Of a stretch of DNA of 64,000 bases, positions 37,234-46,318 are shown one piece after another. Source of the stretch: Rudaea sp. 3F27F6. GTDB taxonomy: Bacteria > Pseudomonadota > Gammaproteobacteria > Xanthomonadales > Rhodanobacteraceae. Under the pieces are notes generated by a model that searched no databases, had not been told where the DNA came from, and saw only the letters and a list, made by a program, of their open reading frames with translations. Each line of letters begins with the position of its first letter. Position 1 is the first letter of the stretch. The position numbers and the translations under genes were made by a program. Location: NCBI RefSeq assembly GCF_005503555.1, contig NZ_SCNG01000005.1, positions 417,018 through 481,017 of the forward strand, written 5' to 3'.

Positions 37234-37923
37234 GTGAGCGACAAACCTGCAATCGTTCTTGTTCATGGTTTCTGGGGAGGCGCGGCGCACTGGAGCAAGG
37301 TGATCGTCGAGTTGACGCGCAAAGGACACACGAAGCTGCGCGCGGTCGAGGTTCCGTTGACGTCGTTGGCCGACGATGCGGAACGCACGCGCAAGATGGT
37401 GGCTCAGCAGAACGGTCCCGTGTTGCTGGTCGGGCATTCGTACGGCGGCGCGGTCATCACCGCGGCGGGCGATCTGCCGAATGTGGTCGGGCTGGTTTAC
37501 ATCGCGGCGTTTGCACCCGATGCGGGTGAGAGTCCCGGAGGCATCAGCCAGGCCAAGCCGCCCGCGGCATTCAGCAATATCGCGCCCGACAGCGACGGCT
37601 ACCTGTGGATCCAGTACGACAAGTTCCACGAGAGTTTCTGCCAGGACTTGAGCGCCGACGAAGCGCTGGTCATGGCGATCACGCAGAAGGCGCCGCTCGG
37701 CAGCACGTTCGCCGACGTGATCACCGCGCCCGCGTGGAAGAAGAAACCTTCGTGGTATCAGATTTCCAGCGAAGACCGCATGATCAATCCCGAGAACCAG
37801 AAGATGATGTCGGCGCGCATGAATCCGCGCAAAGTCATCACGCTGTCGGCAGGCCACGCTTCGCTGGCGTCGCATCCGGTCGAAGTCGCCGGCTTGATCG
37901 ACGAGGCGACATCGTCCGCATAA
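37234..37923 (+). CDS. Alpha/beta-hydrolase (MhpC/EstC-like esterase)
   Basis: 229 aa, no signal peptide. Motifs: IVLVHGFWGGAAHW (oxyanion loop), LLVGHSYGGAV with the nucleophile Ser in G-x-S-x-G, and AGHASLASHP with the catalytic His. This is the compact cytosolic esterase type related to plant salicylate/methylester esterases and bacterial EstC. The start is a GTG at 37234, chosen because a strong AAGGAGG lies six bases upstream; the in-frame ATG at 37192 lacks one. It stands alone between the RHS locus and the Gln/Ala-rich protein gene. Confidence 0.88.
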   Translation: MSDKPAIVLVHGFWGGAAHWSKVIVELTRKGHTKLRAVEVPLTSLADDAERTRKMVAQQNGPVLLVGHSYGGAVITAAGDLPNVVGLVYIAAFAPDAGESPGGISQAKPPAAFSNIAPDSDGYLWIQYDKFHESFCQDLSADEALVMAITQKAPLGSTFADVITAPAWKKKPSWYQISSEDRMINPENQKMMSARMNPRKVITLSAGHASLASHPVEVAGLIDEATSSA

Positions 37924-38026
37924 GACGAAGTGAAGATGTGCGCTCTCCCGCGGACGCAAGTTCCGGGAGCGCGCGATAACCGCTGCTTGCTTGCAACTCG
38001 GTCGGCAAACTCGTTCGATCGAGAGT

Positions 38027-38050
38027 CCCTAGGGAAAACCCTAGCTAGGG
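38027..38050. promoter_or_regulatory. Overlapping double palindrome built on CCCTAG
   Basis: Two perfect dyads share a half-site: CTAGGG-AAAA-CCCTAG (38029-38044) and CCCTAG-CTAGGG (38039-38050). They lie about 100 bp upstream of the gene at 38147. Such a symmetric, repeated array is typical of an operator for a dimeric regulator with cooperative binding; the regulator is not identifiable here. Confidence 0.6.
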
Positions 38051-38146
38051 TCGCCCCCGATTGGAAACGTTTACATCGCCGCCTATGGTGCTATCCGGGT
38101 CTATCTCTTCAGCAGCCCGCGGTCGTTTCCGCAAGCGAGGTGTCTC

Positions 38147-39229
38147 ATGGCAGACAATGCAGGTGGCATAGGCGGCGCTGGCGGCGTCGGTGGAATGAAC
38201 AGCGTCGCCCACACGCAGGACAACGACGCGGCCGGCGCGCAAATGGCAAGTCTGCACGGGGCTTCGGCGCAACAAGCGTCGGCTCAAGTCGCGCAGCAGC
38301 ACCAGACGGAACAGGCCGCGCAGCAAGAGACGGCGCAGACGGCCTTGGCCACGGCGCACTTCAATTCCGAGGCGCAGGCGCCGCCGTCGCTGGCCGCGCA
38401 GCAATTGGCCGCGTTCTCGGCTGCGGCCGCTCCGGCGGCGCAGCAGCAGATCAACACGTTCAGTGCTGCGATGGATCCGGCCCAGGCGCTCGCTGCTCCG
38501 GCGCGGCAGATGTTGGCGCAGTCCGCGCAGGACGCAGCGGCGACGCCGCAGACCTTGCAGAGCATCGACCCGGTGGTGGCGCAACAACCGTTCACTGCTT
38601 TGTCGGTGCCAACGCTTACCGCGCAACAAGCGGCCACGTTGCAGAGCGCGCTGAACACGCCGGGATATTCCGTTTCAACCGCGACGGAAACGCAATTGGC
38701 GCAGGCCCGCGCGATCATGCAGCTCGACAAGGCTCCCAATCCCTGGGCGGCGCCCGAGATCAAGAAACCTTCGTTAGAGAACAATCCGACTTTCAACACG
38801 GGCTTCATCTCGAATTACGGCTTGCCGATCACCGGCAATCAACTGCCGGCCTTGACCGTGTCGCCCGGAACGCAGACCTGGATGAAACCCTCCGGCGCGC
38901 TGCCCGACATCGGCGGTACCGTGGCCCTCGGCGCGGTCGCATCGCTGCCGAGCGACTATGCAACACGGCTGGGCTTCAAGAACGCCGACTTCGGCGGCTT
39001 CGCGGCGACCAACGTCGCCAATCTGATCAAAGGCATGAATATCCGCAGCCAGGACATTGCGCTCGGAATCAAACTGCAGGGCGATACCTCAAACGGAGGC
39101 AATCTGTCGTTGTCGGGCAGCGCAACGTTCAACCACGGCAGGTTCCAGCATGCCGACGTCAACGTGCATGGGTCCGAGGACTGGACCAATCCGGTGAGCC
39201 GGGCGAATCTGCCGGATTCGCGCCCGTAA
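38147..39229 (+). CDS. Cysteine-free Gln/Ala/Gly-rich protein of unknown function
   Basis: 360 aa, not recognised. It opens with a glycine-rich run (MADNAGGIGGAGGVGG), continues with about 170 residues very rich in Gln and Ala (AQQASAQVAQQHQTEQAAQQ), and ends in a more ordered part with SLPSDYATRLGFKNADFGGF and a Ser/Gly/Asn-rich beta-like stretch (GGNLSLSGSATFNHG). There is no cysteine, no signal peptide and no membrane helix. These traits resemble type III-secreted harpins or other secreted structural proteins, but no homology is claimed. A GAGG ribosome binding site precedes the ATG. A CCCTAG double palindrome lies upstream, suggesting specific regulation. Confidence 0.7.
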   Translation: MADNAGGIGGAGGVGGMNSVAHTQDNDAAGAQMASLHGASAQQASAQVAQQHQTEQAAQQETAQTALATAHFNSEAQAPPSLAAQQLAAFSAAAAPAAQQQINTFSAAMDPAQALAAPARQMLAQSAQDAAATPQTLQSIDPVVAQQPFTALSVPTLTAQQAATLQSALNTPGYSVSTATETQLAQARAIMQLDKAPNPWAAPEIKKPSLENNPTFNTGFISNYGLPITGNQLPALTVSPGTQTWMKPSGALPDIGGTVALGAVASLPSDYATRLGFKNADFGGFAATNVANLIKGMNIRSQDIALGIKLQGDTSNGGNLSLSGSATFNHGRFQHADVNVHGSEDWTNPVSRANLPDSRP

Positions 39230-39544
39230 GCCTCCGCGTCTTCGCTGCAACTCGCGCCGCAAAGAACGTACGGCGCTTCGGCAGCGGGTCGCGCAACGTT
39301 CGCAAGACGCGCTGTCATGCCGAACTTGCAGGACGTCTGAAGAATTCCGCGCAGGAATTCTTTGCGCGCTTTAGGCGCGGCGCATGTGCGGCTGCGACGC
39401 ATCCGGCGCTTACAGGCCCGGTCCGCTCACAGTCGGGTTGACCGATCGCCAACACGATGAGCCGAAATTTCCTCGATTGCGCTAATGATGGCGAGGTGGT
39501 GACGCGCCTCGTTGTTTTTGCACACTCGAACGAAGGAAATTCCG
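39230..39544. other. 315-bp gene-free stretch
   Basis: No gene seen. It includes the hairpin at 39340-39362 and otherwise unstructured GC-rich sequence. GAAGGAA just before 39545 is the ribosome binding site of the cytochrome gene. Confidence 0.6.
39340..39362 (+). terminator. Possible weak terminator hairpin
   Basis: Arms AAGAATTC (39340-39347) and GAATTCTT (39355-39362) around a GC loop, followed by one more T. It lies 110 bp after the Gln/Ala-rich protein gene. The T-tract is short, so termination is uncertain. Confidence 0.35.
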
Positions 39545-40021
39545 ATGAAGTTCAAAACGCCCCTGCTGCTGGCCGCCATGGCCGCGACGGCAGGCTTGAG
39601 CATGGTTGCGACCGCGACCGAAACGGCTGCGTCATCGCAGGTGCAGCGCGGCCGCTATCTGGTCCGTGTGACCGGCTGCAACGACTGCCACACGCCCGGC
39701 TACGCGCAGAGCGGCGGCCAGACCGATGAGAAATTGTGGCTGACCGGCGATGCGCTCGGTTGGAAAGGGCCGTGGGGCACGACCTACGCGACCAATCTGC
39801 GCCTGTTCCTCGACAAGCTCAGCGAACCGCAGTGGCTGGCGCATGCGCGCACGATGCAGCCGCGCCAGCCGATGCCGTGGTACAGCATGCGTGCGATGAG
39901 CGACGAAGATCTCAGAGCGATCTACGCGTTCGTGAAGACGCTCGGACCCGCCGGCGTTGCCGCGCCGGCGTATGTGCCGCCGAGCAAGCCGGTCCAAGGA
40001 CCGGTCGTGCAATTTCCGTAA
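39545..40021 (+). CDS. Exported mono-haem cytochrome c
   Basis: 158 aa with a Sec signal (MKFKTPLLLAAMAATAGLSMVATA). One haem-attachment site, GCNDCH, follows RGRYLVRVT, the usual class I cytochrome c opening. Candidate distal Met ligands lie in MQPRQPMPWYSMRAM, followed by the C-terminal helix DEDLRAIYAFVKTLGP. Probably a periplasmic electron carrier. It converges on the DUF1501 gene at 40058; cytochrome-type genes near DUF1800/DUF1501 pairs are seen elsewhere, from memory, but a functional link is unproven. Start fixed by GAAGGAA six bases upstream. Confidence 0.9.
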   Translation: MKFKTPLLLAAMAATAGLSMVATATETAASSQVQRGRYLVRVTGCNDCHTPGYAQSGGQTDEKLWLTGDALGWKGPWGTTYATNLRLFLDKLSEPQWLAHARTMQPRQPMPWYSMRAMSDEDLRAIYAFVKTLGPAGVAAPAYVPPSKPVQGPVVQFP

Positions 40022-40023
40022 AT

Positions 40024-40054
40024 CGCGGGCCGGCGGCACTCGCCGCGGCCCGCG
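40024..40054. terminator. Strong hairpin between convergent genes
   Basis: Arms CGCGGGCC (40024-40031) and GGCCCGCG (40047-40054) with an inner GGCG/CGCC pairing fill nearly the whole gap between the cytochrome and DUF1501 stop codons. No T-run on either side, so it may act as a bidirectional pause or mRNA 3'-end barrier, not a classical intrinsic terminator. Confidence 0.45.
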
Positions 40055-40057
40055 TTG

Positions 40058-41485
40058 TCAGGAGAGGAAGCCCAAGTCCGCGGTCGGAAAATTCTTCACG
40101 TACGGAAAAATTTCCGCGATATCGCAGCTCTGCACGCCGAGCCAGCTTGCGAGCGTCGCCGAGTACTGATCGCACGACACGCCGGGCATCATCTGTCCGC
40201 GCGCGAGGCAGTCGGGTCCGTTGAGTGCCTGGTTCGGAAACACGCTGCCGCTCGCCGCGGGCGCGCCATAGATGCGCTGGCCTTTCACCGCACCGCCCAT
40301 GACGAACTGCATGCCGGCCCAGGCATGGTCGGTGCCGTCGCCGTTCGAGTTCAGCGTACGCGCGAATTCGGATAGGGTGAAGGTGGTCACCGACTGCGGA
40401 ATTTTCAGATCGTTGATCGTGCAGTTATTGAACGCGGCCAATGCCTGCGAGATCGTCGTGAATAGCTTCGGCTGTTCAGTGAGCTGGTTGTCGTGCGAAT
40501 CGAAGCTGCCGTAGCCGATAAAGAAAATCTGCCGCTTCGCGCCGAGCTTGTCGCGCACCGAAATGATCTTGGCGATCTGCTGCAGCGCCGCGGCGATCGG
40601 GTTGTTGGCCGGGAACGGCGTGGTCAGCGCGGGCGCGGCGGCGAGCGCGGTCTGCATGGTCTGGTAGTAGCCGAGCGAGTTGTTCACGGTCTTCGCGTAG
40701 GTGCGCGAGAACGGATCGGCATAGGTCTGCGCGAGCATCTGTTCGAGCGCGGACAGGCGCCCGGCACCGCCCGTACCGGTGTAGCCGTTGAGCCCGACCG
40801 GGCCCGACGCGGTCAGCGTGTACGGCTGGATCGAATCGCCGACCTGGAAGCGGTTCTGTCCGCTCAGCGACAGCGACATCGGCACGGTCATGCCCGGATT
40901 GAGCACGTGCAGGCGATCGGCGAGCAGGCCGCCCCAGCCGGTCACGCCGTTCTGCTTGGGCTGGCCGTACTGCCACTGCGCCTGCTGGTCGGCGTGCGAG
41001 AACAGTTGCGGCGGCACCGGATAACCCGGCGTCAGGTACTGCGACTTGTTGATCGGCTGCAGAGCCGTGCCGACGTTGACGACGAAGGCCGCGTTGCCGG
41101 CGTTGAATACGCTGGCGAGTTCGGTCAGGTTCGGATGCAGGCCATAGGTTTCGCCGCTGCCTGCGCCGAGCACGTTGACCGGCACGAGCGTGTTCTGCGC
41201 GATCGCCATGCCGGCCGGCGGCCCGCCGCTGCGCGCCGTGCTGTAGGCGGCATAGCGCGTGCTGTCGCTCGGAATCAGCATGTTCCACGAATCGTTGCCG
41301 CCGAGCAGGAACAGGCAGACGAGGGCCTTGTAGTCGCCGACCGGTGCATAGCTGCAACCCTGCGCGAGCGCGGAGTTGAGCAGGCCGAACTGGGTCATCA
41401 ATGCGCCGCCGGTCGACAGCGCGAAGCTGCTGCAGGCGGCATTGCGCAGGAAATCGCGGCGCGAGCGGGAGAAAGAAGTCGTCAT
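40058..41485 (-). CDS. DUF1501 family protein (second copy)
   Basis: 475 aa with a twin-arginine signal (SRSRRDFLRNAACSSFALS). Homologous to the protein at 29811: YKALVCLFLLGGNDSWNMLIP, ETYGLHPNL, VPPQLFSHADQQAQWQ and GDGTDHAWAGMQFVMGGAVKGQ match motif by motif. Extra Cys residues (GPDCLARGQ, GVSCDQYSATLASWLGVQSCD) are not found in the first copy. The ATG at 41485 is preferred; an alternative GTG at 41497 overlaps the DUF1800 stop. Pairs with the DUF1800 gene directly upstream. Function unknown. Confidence 0.9.
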   Translation of the reverse strand: MTTSFSRSRRDFLRNAACSSFALSTGGALMTQFGLLNSALAQGCSYAPVGDYKALVCLFLLGGNDSWNMLIPSDSTRYAAYSTARSGGPPAGMAIAQNTLVPVNVLGAGSGETYGLHPNLTELASVFNAGNAAFVVNVGTALQPINKSQYLTPGYPVPPQLFSHADQQAQWQYGQPKQNGVTGWGGLLADRLHVLNPGMTVPMSLSLSGQNRFQVGDSIQPYTLTASGPVGLNGYTGTGGAGRLSALEQMLAQTYADPFSRTYAKTVNNSLGYYQTMQTALAAAPALTTPFPANNPIAAALQQIAKIISVRDKLGAKRQIFFIGYGSFDSHDNQLTEQPKLFTTISQALAAFNNCTINDLKIPQSVTTFTLSEFARTLNSNGDGTDHAWAGMQFVMGGAVKGQRIYGAPAASGSVFPNQALNGPDCLARGQMMPGVSCDQYSATLASWLGVQSCDIAEIFPYVKNFPTADLGFLS

Positions 41486-41493
41486 GGCGATTC

Positions 41494-43275
41494 TCACTTT
41501 TGGATCGCGAATTCGGGGGACGCGAGCACGAGCTGCAGCGCGGTCTGCGTGCGCCCGAGCGCGTTGCTCGCGGGCACCTGGTTGACCGCGCTCGCGATCG
41601 CGGTGTGGCTCGTCGCGCTCAGTTGTCCGTAGAGCAGATCGTGGTTGATCTGTTCGATCAGCGTATCGATGTTGCCGGCGAGCGCGTTAAGGCCGTCGAG
41701 GTCGATCGCGATCGTCGACGCGGTGTTCTTCGGATTGCCCTTGTACGCACCGACCCTCGAAGCAAGGTCGTTCGCCGTGCTGATCGTGCTGGTTTCGCTG
41801 AGGATCTGGAATTGCGGACCGAACAGCCCGGAGTCGCCGAGTTCGCCGGGCGGCAGATAGCTCGGCGAGTAGAAGTTGAACACCGACGACGCGCCTTCGG
41901 GCCGTTCCGCGTAGTTCGACTGCGGATTCGGAAAAGTATACAAACCGCTGGTCGAGGCCGCGCCGTAGTAGCGCCACAATGCGGTGAGCTTGAGCAGCGG
42001 TTCGCGCGCCTTGCCAAAGACGAGATTCGGGTACTGCGACGGGATCGTGCCGGTCAAGGCTTCATTGTCGGTAAGCACCGCGGTGACGACCTTGCCGAGA
42101 TCGCCGCCGCTCGCATTGAACACAGCGGACACGCGCGCGACGTAGGCCGGCGTCGGATTGCTGGTCACGAGTTGCTGGATCAACTGGCGCGAAATGAACG
42201 GCGCGACGTTCGGATGATTGACCAGCACGGCGAGCCCTTGCTGCAGATCGCTGGCGCAAGGCAGGTTCGCCGGCAGCGTCTTCGCGTCCGAATTGGCGCC
42301 GTAATTGCCGGTGTAGCTCAGCAGGCTCTTCGCGCCGAAGTCGTGATACTTGTCGTAGCAGGTCAGCGGCTGGTATTCGGCGATCGACCAGCTCGTGGAC
42401 GAAGCCGGGTTGGTGTAGAAGCCGGTCGTATAGCTCCAGCCGGTGAACACGCGCGCGTAGGCGCCGACCACGGACTGCGGGTAGCTCGGGATCGGATTGC
42501 CGTTCGCGTCGAGTTTCGGCGTGCCGTCCTGGTTGAGCAGCACGAGGCCGATCGTGAACAACTGCATCACTTCGCGTGCGTAGTTCTCGTCGGGCGACGT
42601 GCCGATTTTCGGATTCGCCGGCACGTTGCGCAGATAGGTGAGCATGTGCGACATCGCCGGGCTCAGGGTGACGTCGTAGATCAAGTTGTAGAACGTCGGC
42701 GCGTGCGGCGTGTAGTTGGTGTCGGTCCAGCCGCCGACGTCGCGCGCGAGCATGTCGTAGTACTCGGCGAGTGAAATCGGATCTTCGTTGAGTCCGGCGA
42801 ATTGGTCGGACACCACCATGATCTGCGACAGCGCCCAGGCCACGCGCTGACGCAACTGGTCCGGCGCGGTGACCGCGTTGTTGAACCAGGCTTCCATGCG
42901 GTCGTTCTGGCCGGGATTCTGCACAGCCTTGTCGAGCGACTCGACGTACGGTCGCATCGGCGACGCCGGCATCGCGAGCTGTTTGGCGATCCAGCCGTGA
43001 TAGCCGAGGCTGCGCAGTTCGGCGATCGCAGCAGGCGTCGGTCCGAACGTGGCCATGGTGAGAAAACGCGCGGCCTGCGCGTCGGTGGCCGGTGTGTCGA
43101 GCATCAGGCCCGGCAGATCGCGCGCGGGGTCGGGAAGCGTGTGCGGCAGCGGAACTCTCGGTGCGACGTCGGCGGCCTGGACTGCGCCGCAGCAGGCGAG
43201 CAGGGCGATGACGAATGCGGATGCTTTGCGAGAGGAAAAACGGGACGATCGAGGACGGAACGGGAACGGTCGCAT
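41494..43275 (-). CDS. DUF1800 family protein (second copy)
   Basis: 593 aa with a signal peptide (RKASAFVIALLACCGAVQAA). Shares with the first copy DAQAARFLTMATFG, DQLRQRVAWALSQIMVVS, SPDENYAREVMQLFTIGLVLL, YARVFTGWSY and ISRQLIQQLVTSNPTPAYVARV. Start at 43275 because AGGAG lies seven bases upstream; the frame is open farther but that part has no family similarity. Followed at once by the DUF1501 gene. Together with the first pair it brackets the RHS region in inverted orientation. Confidence 0.9.
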   Translation of the reverse strand: MRPFPFRPRSSRFSSRKASAFVIALLACCGAVQAADVAPRVPLPHTLPDPARDLPGLMLDTPATDAQAARFLTMATFGPTPAAIAELRSLGYHGWIAKQLAMPASPMRPYVESLDKAVQNPGQNDRMEAWFNNAVTAPDQLRQRVAWALSQIMVVSDQFAGLNEDPISLAEYYDMLARDVGGWTDTNYTPHAPTFYNLIYDVTLSPAMSHMLTYLRNVPANPKIGTSPDENYAREVMQLFTIGLVLLNQDGTPKLDANGNPIPSYPQSVVGAYARVFTGWSYTTGFYTNPASSTSWSIAEYQPLTCYDKYHDFGAKSLLSYTGNYGANSDAKTLPANLPCASDLQQGLAVLVNHPNVAPFISRQLIQQLVTSNPTPAYVARVSAVFNASGGDLGKVVTAVLTDNEALTGTIPSQYPNLVFGKAREPLLKLTALWRYYGAASTSGLYTFPNPQSNYAERPEGASSVFNFYSPSYLPPGELGDSGLFGPQFQILSETSTISTANDLASRVGAYKGNPKNTASTIAIDLDGLNALAGNIDTLIEQINHDLLYGQLSATSHTAIASAVNQVPASNALGRTQTALQLVLASPEFAIQK

Positions 43276-43472
43276 GGAAGGCTCCTGCGAAGGAAGATCG
43301 ACGGCTCGGACTCTCCGCTCCCCCGGAGACATAGCAGGCAACGCGCTTCGATTCGGGCGGTTGACTGCGATCGCGACGAATATACCGAATCGAGATGACA
43401 GCGCGGCGGGCAGTCGCTCTGCGTTCAGTCGCACATCACAGTTTGCGCACGCCGAATGTCGGCGCGGCGTAT

Positions 43473-44054
43473 TCAGTCGATGCGAAAGGCGTTCTGCAGG
43501 ACCGCCGAATCCAGAGCGGCGAATGCGATCGGGTCCGCGGGCGAGGGCGAAGGTGCTGTGATCTGCAACTGCCACCAGCCGACATCGTGCCAGGCGCCGA
43601 ACTTGTAGCCGGCGTGATGCAGCGTCGCGCAATGGCGGAAGCCATAGGCTTCGTGCAACGCGACGCTGGCCGCGTTCGGCAAGGTGACGATGCCGAACGC
43701 GTTGACGTAGTTCTGCCCCTTGAGCACGGCGATCAACGCGGCATAAAGACGCCTGCCGATGCCGCGGCCGTGGAAGTCGGCATGCACATAAGCGGTGACT
43801 TCGACCGACCAGCGATACGCGGCGCGTTCGCGATGCGGGCTCGCGTACGCGTAACCGGCGATGCGGTCGCCGATCGTGGCGACGAGCCAAGGATGCGTCG
43901 GCAGCAGCTTGGTGATGCGCGCGGCCATTGCATCGACGTCGGGCACTTCGGTTTCGAATGACACGGAACTCAGTTCGACGTGCGGTGCGTAAATCTCGCG
44001 GATTGCTGCTGCGTCGGCCGCGTTCGCGGCACGCAGGACGAAGTCGTTGTTCAT
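43473..44054 (-). CDS. GNAT N-acetyltransferase (phosphinothricin acetyltransferase-like)
   Basis: 193 aa. Matches the PAT/Pat-like GNAT group: [32 protein letters not shown] at the start, [49 protein letters not shown] with the acetyl-CoA loop, and [33 protein letters not shown] at the end. Such enzymes acetylate small amines or amino-acid analogues (e.g. methionine sulfoximine); true substrate unknown. ATG at 44054 overlaps the stop of the amidohydrolase gene (ATGA), so it is the third gene of a coupled operon with the cyanophycinase homologue. Confidence 0.88.
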   Translation of the reverse strand: MNNDFVLRAANAADAAAIREIYAPHVELSSVSFETEVPDVDAMAARITKLLPTHPWLVATIGDRIAGYAYASPHRERAAYRWSVEVTAYVHADFHGRGIGRRLYAALIAVLKGQNYVNAFGIVTLPNAASVALHEAYGFRHCATLHHAGYKFGAWHDVGWWQLQITAPSPSPADPIAFAALDSAVLQNAFRID

Positions 44055-45337
44055 GGCTGTCGGTAAATCTTTCCGTTCTTCATCACAAAGATAACCTCGC
44101 GTATCGCTTCGATGTTGCGGGTTGGATCGCCGCGCACTGCGACAAGGTCTGCGCGCAGACCCGGTGCGATGCGGCCGAACTCGTCCTGCTTGCGCAGGAT
44201 CGTTGCGTTGACGCTGGTCGCCGCGAGCAGGGCCTGCACCGGGCTCATGCCGAGCTTGACCATCCATTCGATCTCGCGCCAGTTGCTGCCGTGGGCGAAC
44301 ACGCCGACGTCGCTGCCGCAGCCGATGCGCACGCCAAGCTTGAGCGCCGTGCGGAATGCCGCGGCAGAGTCCTGCATGCGTTTGCCGGGCGGCGTCTTGC
44401 CGGGCTGGTAGCCTTCGTTGTACTGCGCGATGGCCTCGACCGCGGTCAAGGTCGGCAGATAGGCGACGCCGCGCTGCTTCATCAATTGGAAGGTGCGCTC
44501 GCTCGCGTTGTAGCCGTGTTCGATCGTATCGACGCCGGCGAGCACGGCCATGCGCACACCGTCGTCGCTCGATGCGTGCGCGGCGACCGGCCGGCCCGAG
44601 AGATGCGCGGCGTCGACCATCGCCTTGAGTTCCACATCGCTGAATGCCGGGCGCACTTCGCCGCCCGGGCCGATGCGATAGTCGGCATAGAGCTTGATCC
44701 AGTCCGCGCCACGGCCGGCCTGTTCGCGCACGGCGGCAATGCCGGCATCGATGCCGCTGACCTCTTGTGCGCCGCCCGGCAAGTCGGCATCGGGGCGGAA
44801 ACCGCGCGGGCCGGGGCCGTACGACGCGGTCGCGACAATCGCGCGTGTGGCGATGAAATAGCGCGGGCCGGCGACCAGGCCCTCGTCGATCGCACGGCGC
44901 AGCGAAACATCGTCATAGCCCGCGCCCTCTGTGCCGAGATCGCGCACAGTGGTGAAGCCGGCGAGCAGGGTGTCGCGCGCATGCTGCGCGGCGAGCAGGG
45001 TGCGATAGGCCGTCGGCTCCTTGAGCACCTGGTCGTTCCAGCTCGTTTCGTTGTACGGGTGCAGGAACAGATGCGCATGCAGATCGATCAGGCCGGGAAG
45101 CAAGGTCGTTTCCGGCAGGTCGATAATCTTTGCGTCGGCCGGCGCGGTGATCGACGCGACGGGGCCGGCGGCGACGATGCGTTCGCCGTCGATGAGCACA
45201 GCCCAGCCGGCGTGCGCGGGCTCGTCCGCGTTGCCGGTCCATACGCGCGCGGGCCGCAGCAGGGTCGGTGCGGCCTGCGCGAGCGCGCAGAAGGCGCAGA
45301 GCAGCAGGCCGATCGCGGCGAGAATATTTTTGCGCAT
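44051..45337 (-). CDS. Exported metal-dependent amidohydrolase
   Basis: 428 aa with a signal peptide ([21 protein letters not shown]). Amidohydrolase-superfamily TIM barrel: metal motif DLHAHLF (H-x-H), [11 protein letters not shown] with a Lys that could be carboxylated, AAHASSD and IEHGY supplying further His ligands, and GSDVG with the catalytic Asp. This is the imidazolonepropionase/prolidase-like subgroup (Xaa-Pro or acyl-amino-acid hydrolases), so peptide or amide hydrolysis in the periplasm is likely. It lies five bases after the cyanophycinase homologue and overlaps the GNAT gene. Confidence 0.88.
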   Translation of the reverse strand: MRKNILAAIGLLLCAFCALAQAAPTLLRPARVWTGNADEPAHAGWAVLIDGERIVAAGPVASITAPADAKIIDLPETTLLPGLIDLHAHLFLHPYNETSWNDQVLKEPTAYRTLLAAQHARDTLLAGFTTVRDLGTEGAGYDDVSLRRAIDEGLVAGPRYFIATRAIVATASYGPGPRGFRPDADLPGGAQEVSGIDAGIAAVREQAGRGADWIKLYADYRIGPGGEVRPAFSDVELKAMVDAAHLSGRPVAAHASSDDGVRMAVLAGVDTIEHGYNASERTFQLMKQRGVAYLPTLTAVEAIAQYNEGYQPGKTPPGKRMQDSAAAFRTALKLGVRIGCGSDVGVFAHGSNWREIEWMVKLGMSPVQALLAATSVNATILRKQDEFGRIAPGLRADLVAVRGDPTRNIEAIREVIFVMKNGKIYRQP

Positions 45338-45342
45338 CGCGC

Positions 45343-46155
45343 TCAGGTAATCGTGCGGCGGAAGTCGAGATCGTAGCGCGAGCCGTGTACGAGCACGTGC
45401 ACGCGCAGGTTGGTGATGCTGATCGGTCCGCTCGGCCCCGCTTCGGCGACGTTGGAATGGCCGACGTCGGAAGGATCGACCACGGTGATGCTGCCGTGGC
45501 CGACGATATCGACGACGTTGTCCGGGCCGATGAAGGCGGCCGTGTCGGGATCGATGCCGATGCCGAGCGCAAACGGATTGAGCGCGAGCGCGGCGAGCAG
45601 GCGGCCGAGCCGGTCCGCGCCGGCGCCGCCCTGGTCGATGACGAGGCGGTTCGACAGGCCGAGGCCCGGCGCGAGGGTGACGCTGCCCATGCGCGGCGTC
45701 GGTCCGTGCGCGCCGCCGGCAAGCATATGTTCGGCGAGGATCGCCGCGCCCGGGCCGATGCCGCCGACGGCCATGCCGTCCGCATTGCGCCGGCGCAGCA
45801 GGCGCGCGAGCTGGGTGCCGCCGAGCAGGGTTGACAGGCGCAGCGGCTGGTCGGCGCTGAGCAGGACGAATTCGGCGCGCTCGATCAGGGCGAGCGCCGA
45901 GGGCTGGTCGCTGTTGCTGCGGTTGCCGAGGGCGAGCCGCTGCACGCGGCCGGCACCGAGCGTGAGCAGGGCGGTTTCGATTTCTTCGCTCACCGTCTCG
46001 TCGGGCATCTGCGCGGTGATGATGACGATCTGCGGCCGCTGCCCAAGCATGGCGAGGATGCGGCGGAAGATTTCGCTATAGCCGTCGGGCCGCGCCTGGG
46101 TGCCGATGGGAATCAGATAACCGCGGGACTGGTCGGGAGCAAGGCGTGCGGGCAA
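45343..46155 (-). CDS. Cyanophycinase-family protein lacking catalytic residues
   Basis: 270 aa. The fold of cyanophycinase (peptidase S51) is clear: RGYLIPIG at the start, [22 protein letters not shown], and [21 protein letters not shown] near the end. The key residues are gone: the nucleophile motif G-T-S-A-G-A is GIGPGA (Ser to Gly), DQHF is DQGG (catalytic His to Gly), and GIDE is GIDP. It therefore cannot work as the known serine protease. The start is a TTG at 46155 with AAAGGAAA five bases upstream, just before the conserved N-terminus. First gene of the operon with the amidohydrolase and the GNAT. No cphA synthetase is in the window. Confidence 0.82.
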   Translation of the reverse strand: MPARLAPDQSRGYLIPIGTQARPDGYSEIFRRILAMLGQRPQIVIITAQMPDETVSEEIETALLTLGAGRVQRLALGNRSNSDQPSALALIERAEFVLLSADQPLRLSTLLGGTQLARLLRRRNADGMAVGGIGPGAAILAEHMLAGGAHGPTPRMGSVTLAPGLGLSNRLVIDQGGAGADRLGRLLAALALNPFALGIGIDPDTAAFIGPDNVVDIVGHGSITVVDPSDVGHSNVAEAGPSGPISITNLRVHVLVHGSRYDLDFRRTIT

Positions 46156-46318
46156 GGCGTTTCCTTTGTTCGGCGGCGGAATCGGCGCAGCTAGTGTACT
46201 GGACGCCGATTGCGCTGCGGCAGCTTAGCCGCCGAATGCGCGCCGGCGCGCGCGGTTGACAAGCGCGCCGGCGAACCGGCCAAATCGAAATCCGATCCGC
46301 TCTTTGTTTGGAATGCCG

